From positions 1-5,916 of the forward strand of contig CATXYA010000130.1 in the NCBI GenBank assembly GCA_958403605.1: DNA of 5,916 nucleotides. Reading direction: 5' to 3'. Numbering within the stretch: the first letter of the stretch is position 1; every line of letters begins with the position of its first letter. This document shows positions 5,763 through 5,916 of the stretch, piece after piece. Made by a program: the position numbers and the translations under genes. This DNA is from an uncultured Oscillospiraceae bacterium. Lineage in GTDB: Bacteria; Bacillota; Clostridia; Oscillospirales; Ruminococcaceae. The notes beneath the pieces are model-generated. The model saw only the letters and a program-made list of their open reading frames with translations. It made no database searches and had not been told where the DNA came from.

Positions 5763-5916
5763 ATGGAACAGCCGGACTGCTGCCGCGGCGTGGACGTGCG
5801 GCCCTTTGCCTACGCCATTTCGCTGATCGACGGCAAGTGGAAGATGCACATTTTGTTTTTTCTGTGGAAGAAGGAAGTGCTGCGCTACGGCGAGCTGAAG
5901 CGGGCGCTGGGCCGGG
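5763..5916 (+). CDS. HxlR-family regulator, 5' part only (cut by the window end)
   Basis: Only the first 51 residues are present; the gene runs off the right edge. After the start come two neighbouring cysteines (Cys6, Cys7). The HxlR winged-helix opening follows: FAYAISLIDGKWKMHILFFL at 15-34, then RYGELKRALG at 41-50. This matches the family pattern of ISLIxGKWxxxIL followed by RFxELKR. HxlR/DUF24 proteins are about 100-130 residues, and several, such as YodB, sense quinones or electrophiles through a conserved N-terminal cysteine. The start at 5763 has AAAAGGAGAG with its GGAG 9 nt upstream. It is divergent from the ene-reductase with a 103-bp gap, so it most likely regulates that gene and itself. 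The family call is secure; redox sensing is inferred. Confidence 0.88.
   Translation, partial: MEQPDCCRGVDVRPFAYAISLIDGKWKMHILFFLWKKEVLRYGELKRALGR

Overview
The window is strongly GC-rich, with third codon positions mostly G or C. It still uses clear AGGAGG-type ribosome binding sites and sigma-A-like TATAAT promoters in short AT-rich intergenic islands. That combination, the closest protein families (clostridial MATE, TetR, HxlR, C_GCAxxG_C_C) and a hairpin repeat at the left edge of a type I associate with gut Oscillospiraceae/Ruminococcaceae (Faecalibacterium, Subdoligranulum, Flavonifractor-like) suggest a GC-rich gut clostridium. The taxonomic placement is an inference.

Layout. Positions 1-116 hold a REP-like hairpin repeat and GC-rich palindromes downstream of the first gene. 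Positions 117-680 (-) encode a TetR-family repressor. It is divergent from a MATE-family efflux pump (842-2197, +). The 160-bp gap between them carries two divergent promoters that share one palindromic -10 octamer, followed by a 7-bp inverted repeat suited to be the repressor's operator. After an 85-bp gap with its own promoter comes adenine deaminase (2283-3995, +). It overlaps by 4 bp a small C_GCAxxG_C_C family protein (3992-4444, +). Positions 4445-4663 hold no gene. They contain a possible branched RNA structure and two strong hairpins that separate this operon from a convergent Old Yellow Enzyme-type oxidoreductase (4664-5659, -). That gene is divergent from an HxlR-family regulator (5763 to the window end, +, truncated by the window).

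How the genes fit together. There are two regulator/target pairs of classic divergent design: TetR with a multidrug-type exporter, and HxlR with an ene-reductase. Both look like chemical-stress or xenobiotic-response modules. Between them lies a purine-salvage gene, adenine to hypoxanthine plus ammonia, translationally coupled to a cysteine-rich protein of unknown function. All genes look intact apart from the edge-truncated HxlR gene. I see no phage genes, transposase, CRISPR array, tRNA or rRNA. I do not see strong evidence for a wholly new multi-gene system. The least explained items are the ade/C_GCAxxG_C_C coupling, the structured 3' region, and the two compact regulatory intergenic regions.
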